64,000 nucleotides of DNA from Azospirillum lipoferum (GTDB lineage Bacteria > Pseudomonadota > Alphaproteobacteria > Azospirillales > Azospirillaceae): the NCBI RefSeq assembly GCF_024170005.1, contig NZ_JALJXJ010000001.1:372001-436000 (forward strand), in the 5' to 3' direction. Of the stretch, positions 60,695 through 64,000 are shown one piece after another. Position 1 is the stretch's first letter. Each line of letters starts with the position of its first letter. Made by a program: the position numbers and the translations under genes. The notes beneath the pieces are model-generated. The model was not told where the DNA came from. It was given only the letters and a program-made list of their open reading frames with translations, and ran no database searches.

Positions 60695-61795
60695 ATGGCG
60701 ACACCCAGCCGGCCCACCGCCTATCACGCCGCCACGCATGCTCCCACGCCGGGCGGCGGGGCGGCGCAGACCGCGCCGCCCGCAAGGGCCGGACGCGGGG
60801 AACTGGCGGTTTTCACCTGGAAGGTGCTGATCGTCGCCGGGGTGGCTGCGCTGAGCGTCTTCCTGTGGCGGATATCCGGCACGCTGCTGCTGATCTTCAC
60901 CGGCGTGCTGTTCGCCATCCTGTTGCAGCGCCTGACCGGCTATGTGCAGCGGGGGACCAGGCTGGGCCATGGCTGGTCGCTGGCCATCGTGCTGCTGGTG
61001 CTGGTTCTGCTGGTCGGCGGCGGCGTCTGGCTGATGGGCACCTCGATGGCGGCACAGCTCGGCCAGTTGCAGGAGCAGGTGACCAAGGCGATGGGCATGC
61101 TGCCCGACGGCTGGCGCGACCGCATCATGGAACAGGGCAAGGAATGGCCCTGGATGAACCAGCTAAGCAGTTTCGCTTCCGGCCTCGTCTATGTCGTCGG
61201 CGATGCGGTGGTGGTGATGTTCGCAGCACTCTATCTGGCGGCGTCGCCGGGGGTCTATCAGCGCGGCGTGGTCCTGCTGGTGCCGCCGCGCGGGCAGAAG
61301 CGGGCCTGCGAGGTGATGGAGGTGGCCGGCGACAGCCTGTGGAAATGGCTGATCGGGCAACTGGTGGCGATGGCGGCGGTGGGGACGATGATCGCGGTCG
61401 GGCTGTGGCTGATCGGCATCCCGTCGGCGCTGGCGCTCGGCATCGTCGCCGGATTGCTGGAGTTCATTCCGCTGGTCGGCCCCTTCCTGGCGGCGGTGCC
61501 GGCGATTCTGATCGGCTTCGCCCAGTCACCGCAGGATGCTCTTTGGGTCGCCGGGCTCTATCTGGTCATCCAGCAGGTGGAGGGAAACCTGATCACGCCG
61601 CTGTTGCAGAAGCGGGTTGTCGACCTGCCGCCGGTGGTTACCATCGGGGCGATCGCCGCCGGTGGCGTGCTGTTCGGCATCATGGGCATGTTCCTGGCGA
61701 CGCCGCTCGCCGTGGTCGTGCTGGTGCTGGTCAACCTGCTCTACATCGAGGACAAGCTTGGAGAGCCCAGGCACTTTCCCAGCGATCATTCCTGA
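60695..61795 (+). CDS. AI-2E family (PerM-like) membrane permease
   Basis: A 366-residue inner-membrane protein of the AI-2E/PerM/TqsA family, about eight membrane helices. Typical segments: VLFAILLQRLTGYV near 68, a long central helical part (QLQEQVTKAMGMLP), LIGQLVAMAAVGTMIAVGLWLIGIPSAL near 219, FIPLVGPFLAAVPAIL near 262 and a late TPLLQKRVVDLPP and GMFLATPLAVVVLVLVNLLY. The family name comes from a quorum-signal exporter, but substrates vary. I chose the ATG at 60695 with GGGAG upstream. It converges on the MFS gene, 11 bases between. Confidence 0.9.
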   Translation: MATPSRPTAYHAATHAPTPGGGAAQTAPPARAGRGELAVFTWKVLIVAGVAALSVFLWRISGTLLLIFTGVLFAILLQRLTGYVQRGTRLGHGWSLAIVLLVLVLLVGGGVWLMGTSMAAQLGQLQEQVTKAMGMLPDGWRDRIMEQGKEWPWMNQLSSFASGLVYVVGDAVVVMFAALYLAASPGVYQRGVVLLVPPRGQKRACEVMEVAGDSLWKWLIGQLVAMAAVGTMIAVGLWLIGIPSALALGIVAGLLEFIPLVGPFLAAVPAILIGFAQSPQDALWVAGLYLVIQQVEGNLITPLLQKRVVDLPPVVTIGAIAAGGVLFGIMGMFLATPLAVVVLVLVNLLYIEDKLGEPRHFPSDHS

Positions 61796-61806
61796 CGGCT
61801 GACCGG

Positions 61807-63363
61807 TCAGCCTTCCGCCGCCGGCGCAGCCTCCGGCCGGCCAGGGTTGGCGGAGCGCAGCGGCAGCTCCTTCAGGAACAGGGTCATGGCAAAGGAGACG
61901 ACCGCCAGCGCCGCTGCCAGCAGGAACAGGGTGGCGAAGCCGTGCTCCAGCGTCGCCACCACCCCGCCGCGGGCGGCGGCGGGCAGGTTGGCGAGGGCCG
62001 CCGCGCCATGTTCCAGAACCGCGCGGCCGGACAGGCCGGCGCCTTCCAGCCGGTCCGACACCACGCCGTTGAAGACGGCGCCGAACACCGCGACGCCGAC
62101 CGACCCGCCGAGCGAACGGAAGAAGCCGACCGACGCGGTGGCGGCCCCCAGGTCGCGTTGCTCCACCGCATTCTGCACGGCGACCGTCATCACCGGCATC
62201 ACCAGCCCCAGCCCCATGCCCAGCGGCACCAGGATCAGCGTCGACCACAGCCCGTCGGCCGTCAGCGCCGGCAGAGTACCGAGCAGCGCATACATCAGGC
62301 CGGACAGGGCCAGCCCGGCGAGCGGGAAGGCCTTGTAGCGCCCGGTCTTCGCGATCAGCCGGCCGCCGCCGACCGACCCGAAGGTCATGCCCAGCACCAG
62401 CGGAAGCAGCAGCAGGCCGGACACCGTGGCGCTGGCCCCCTGCACCAGCTGGAGATGCAGCGGCAGATAGACGATGCCGGCGAACAGGACCATCGCCGAC
62501 ACCGCAACCACCGGCGTCGCCACCGCCACCACCGGGCGGCGGAACAGGTGCAGCGGCAGGATCGGCTCCTCGATCCGGCGTTCGTGCCACAGGAAGACCA
62601 CCAGCATGACGAGACCGGCCGCCAGCAGGCCCAGCGCCGCCGGGCTGCCCCAGCCCATGGCTTCGCCGCGGGTGGCGACGATCAGCAGGCTGGTCACCGC
62701 CCCGGTCAGCAGTGCCGCCCCGGCCAGATCGATGCGCGGCCTGGCCCGGCCGGCGGGCAGGCGCGACAGGGTGCGGCGGGTCATGGCGAACGCTGCGATG
62801 CCCAGCGGCAGGTTGATCAGGAAGATCCAATGCCAGCCGATGGTTTCGGTGAAGATGCCGCCCAGCAGCGGCCCGGCGACGCTGGCCAGCGCGAAGACGC
62901 CGCCGATCATGCCCTGATAGCGCCCACGTTCGCGCGGAGCCACAACGTCGCCGATGATGGTGAAGGCCAGCGACATCAGCCCGCCGCCGCCCAGCCCCTG
63001 CAAGCCGCGGAACAGGATCAGCTGGGTCATGCTCTGCGCCGCCGCGCACAGCACCGAGCCGGCCAGGAACAGGAGGATCGCCGTTTGCAGCACCCGCTTG
63101 CGGCCGTAGAGGTCCGACAGCTTGCCGTAGATCGGCGTAGTGGTGGTGGAGGTCAGCAGATAGGCGGTGACCACCCAGGGCAGCATCTCCAGTCCGCCGA
63201 ACTGGCTCGCCATCGTCGGCAGTGCCGTGGCGACGATGGTCTGGTCCATCGCCGCCATCAGCATCGCCAGCGCCACCCCGCTGAACACCCGCAGGATCTC
63301 CTGGTGGGTGAAGACGGGGTGGGCCGGATTGGGCCGGGTGGAGTGGACGGCGGTCTCGGTCAT
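61807..63363 (-). CDS. MFS drug:H+ antiporter-2 (EmrB/QacA type), 14 TM
   Basis: A 518-residue major-facilitator exporter with 14 hydrophobic helices. Motif A is YGKLSDLYGRKRVL near 79, the DHA2 motif D MAAMDQTIVATALPTMA near 36-52, and motif C-like GPLLGGIFTETIGWHWIFLIN near 160. Family members export lipophilic drugs and detergents, usually with a membrane-fusion partner, but none is nearby. Start at 63363, where the canonical MTET start occurs; the longer frame continues to 63444. It is transcribed after and on the same strand as sppA, 96 bases apart. Confidence 0.9.
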   Translation of the reverse strand: MTETAVHSTRPNPAHPVFTHQEILRVFSGVALAMLMAAMDQTIVATALPTMASQFGGLEMLPWVVTAYLLTSTTTTPIYGKLSDLYGRKRVLQTAILLFLAGSVLCAAAQSMTQLILFRGLQGLGGGGLMSLAFTIIGDVVAPRERGRYQGMIGGVFALASVAGPLLGGIFTETIGWHWIFLINLPLGIAAFAMTRRTLSRLPAGRARPRIDLAGAALLTGAVTSLLIVATRGEAMGWGSPAALGLLAAGLVMLVVFLWHERRIEEPILPLHLFRRPVVAVATPVVAVSAMVLFAGIVYLPLHLQLVQGASATVSGLLLLPLVLGMTFGSVGGGRLIAKTGRYKAFPLAGLALSGLMYALLGTLPALTADGLWSTLILVPLGMGLGLVMPVMTVAVQNAVEQRDLGAATASVGFFRSLGGSVGVAVFGAVFNGVVSDRLEGAGLSGRAVLEHGAAALANLPAAARGGVVATLEHGFATLFLLAAALAVVSFAMTLFLKELPLRSANPGRPEAAPAAEG

Positions 63364-63459
63364 GGTCGGACGTCTCGGACGTTGAGGTCTTTGAACGGAG
63401 TGCCGGAAGCGGCCACACCATAGACCCGGAACTGTTCTATGCAAGTCCGCTGGATCGGA

Positions 63460-64000
63460 TCACCGCCCCAGCGACATCGACGGCATGCGGGCCTGGACGC
63501 CGTCACTCTGGGTGAGGGCGAGCAAGGGGCGGAGCTGGGTCAGCAGGGGGCGCAACTCCGCCGCGGCTGCCAGGGCGCCGACCAGTTCGCCTTTGCGGGA
63601 TACCAGATCCAGGATCTGATCGGTCACCGATTTCGGCGGCGGGTAGGGCGCCAGGGTCACCGGGGCGTCCGGCGACAGGCCGGCGGCGGTGCGGGCGAGC
63701 GTCAGCGCCTGCTCCTGGCCGCCGAGATCGTCGACGAGGCCGAGTTCGCGGGCCTGGGCGCCGGTCCAGACGCGGCCCTTGGCGATGCCGCGTGCCTGTT
63801 CCGGCGTCATCCGCCGGGCCTCGGCAACGCGCTGGAGGAAGTTGGCGTAGGTATCGTCGATGATGGCGTTCAGCCGTTCGGATTCGCTGTCGTCGAAGGG
63901 GCGCAGTGGCGACCACATGCCGGCGTTGCGGGCACCCCGCACCCCGTCCCAATGGATACCCAGCTTGTCGGACAGCCCGCCGATGGCGAACTTGCCGGCG
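63460..64000 (-). CDS. sppA: Signal peptide peptidase SppA (protease IV), 3' part
   Basis: The gene runs off the right window edge; only the C-terminal part is visible. The segment shows KFAIGGLSDKLG, then RLNAIIDDTYANFLQRVAEAR and KGRVWTGAQARELGLVDDLGG, the characteristic end of SppA's crotonase-like fold (a RVWTGAQA-type motif follows the catalytic lysine domain in family members). The rest (LTLAPYPPPKSVTDQI, LLTQLRPLLAL) is the family's C-terminal arm. SppA degrades cleaved signal peptides in the membrane. The catalytic Ser and Lys lie outside the window. Confidence 0.85.
   Translation of the reverse strand, partial: AGKFAIGGLSDKLGIHWDGVRGARNAGMWSPLRPFDDSESERLNAIIDDTYANFLQRVAEARRMTPEQARGIAKGRVWTGAQARELGLVDDLGGQEQALTLARTAAGLSPDAPVTLAPYPPPKSVTDQILDLVSRKGELVGALAAAAELRPLLTQLRPLLALTQSDGVQARMPSMSLGR

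Noticed and set aside
60865..63423. 852-codon plus-strand frame across the permease and MFS genes
   Set aside because: Low-complexity Arg/Gln/His translation antisense to, or out of frame with, clear transporters.

Overview
The window looks like a chromosomal segment from an Azospirillum-like alphaproteobacterium (Rhodospirillales). This is inferred from the uniformly high-GC coding sequence, frequent GTG and TTG starts, alphaproteobacterial-type housekeeping proteins, a chemoreceptor that joins a PAS sensor to a C-terminal PilZ domain (a design known from Azospirillum energy taxis), and a nifQ gene with the complete four-cysteine signature. No database search was run; every family name comes from reading the translated sequence.

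Layout. 1-1.4 kb: lower-GC, gene-poor DNA with an isolated tRNA 3' end, followed by a cluster of palindromic boxes. 1.4-9.1 kb: ohr/ohrR peroxide defence, an acetyltransferase, a hydrolase, prmB, arsC, serA, a secreted HExxH protein, an HNH protein and a DMT exporter. 9.2-16.2 kb: a core block of carA, yqeY, an Uma2-type nuclease-like gene, dnaG and rpoD. 16.3-24.2 kb: a compact genomic island in a CAU-anticodon tRNA (probably tRNA-Ile2), bounded by 54-bp direct repeats of the tRNA 3' part. It carries a TPR-glycosyltransferase, an FkbM-type methyltransferase, an exostosin-like glycosyltransferase and a radical SAM enzyme, with broken IS630, IS5 and ISL3 transposase genes at its ends. A second TPR-glycosyltransferase lies directly outside the right repeat.

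26-36 kb: an ECF sigma/anti-sigma pair, a hydrolase, a small SRPBCC-alcohol dehydrogenase operon, and a trehalose/glycogen pair (treZ and a debranching enzyme). 36-46 kb: mostly envelope functions: a SPOR-NodB deacetylase, an L,D-transpeptidase and a Tat-exported M15-like peptidase, together with an XRE regulator, a dynamin-like GTPase and a periplasmic solute-binding-like protein. 46.8-49.1 kb: aroQ-accB-accC, a conserved order that links the shikimate pathway to fatty-acid synthesis. 49.6-54.7 kb: a signalling block (PAS-MCP-PilZ receptor, CHASE-like histidine kinase, single-domain response regulator, lipoprotein). 54.7-64 kb: nifQ, a CoxG-like protein, YjbQ, a DegP protease with an OmpR-type two-component system, an AI-2E permease, a drug-efflux MFS pump, and the 3' end of sppA cut by the window edge.

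The least explained region is the tRNA-bounded island. Its four cargo genes suggest addition and modification of sugars on a surface structure, but neither the acceptor nor the radical SAM substrate can be read from the sequence. No integrase is visible inside it, so the element appears decayed or dependent on a recombinase elsewhere. No rRNA operon or CRISPR array was seen.
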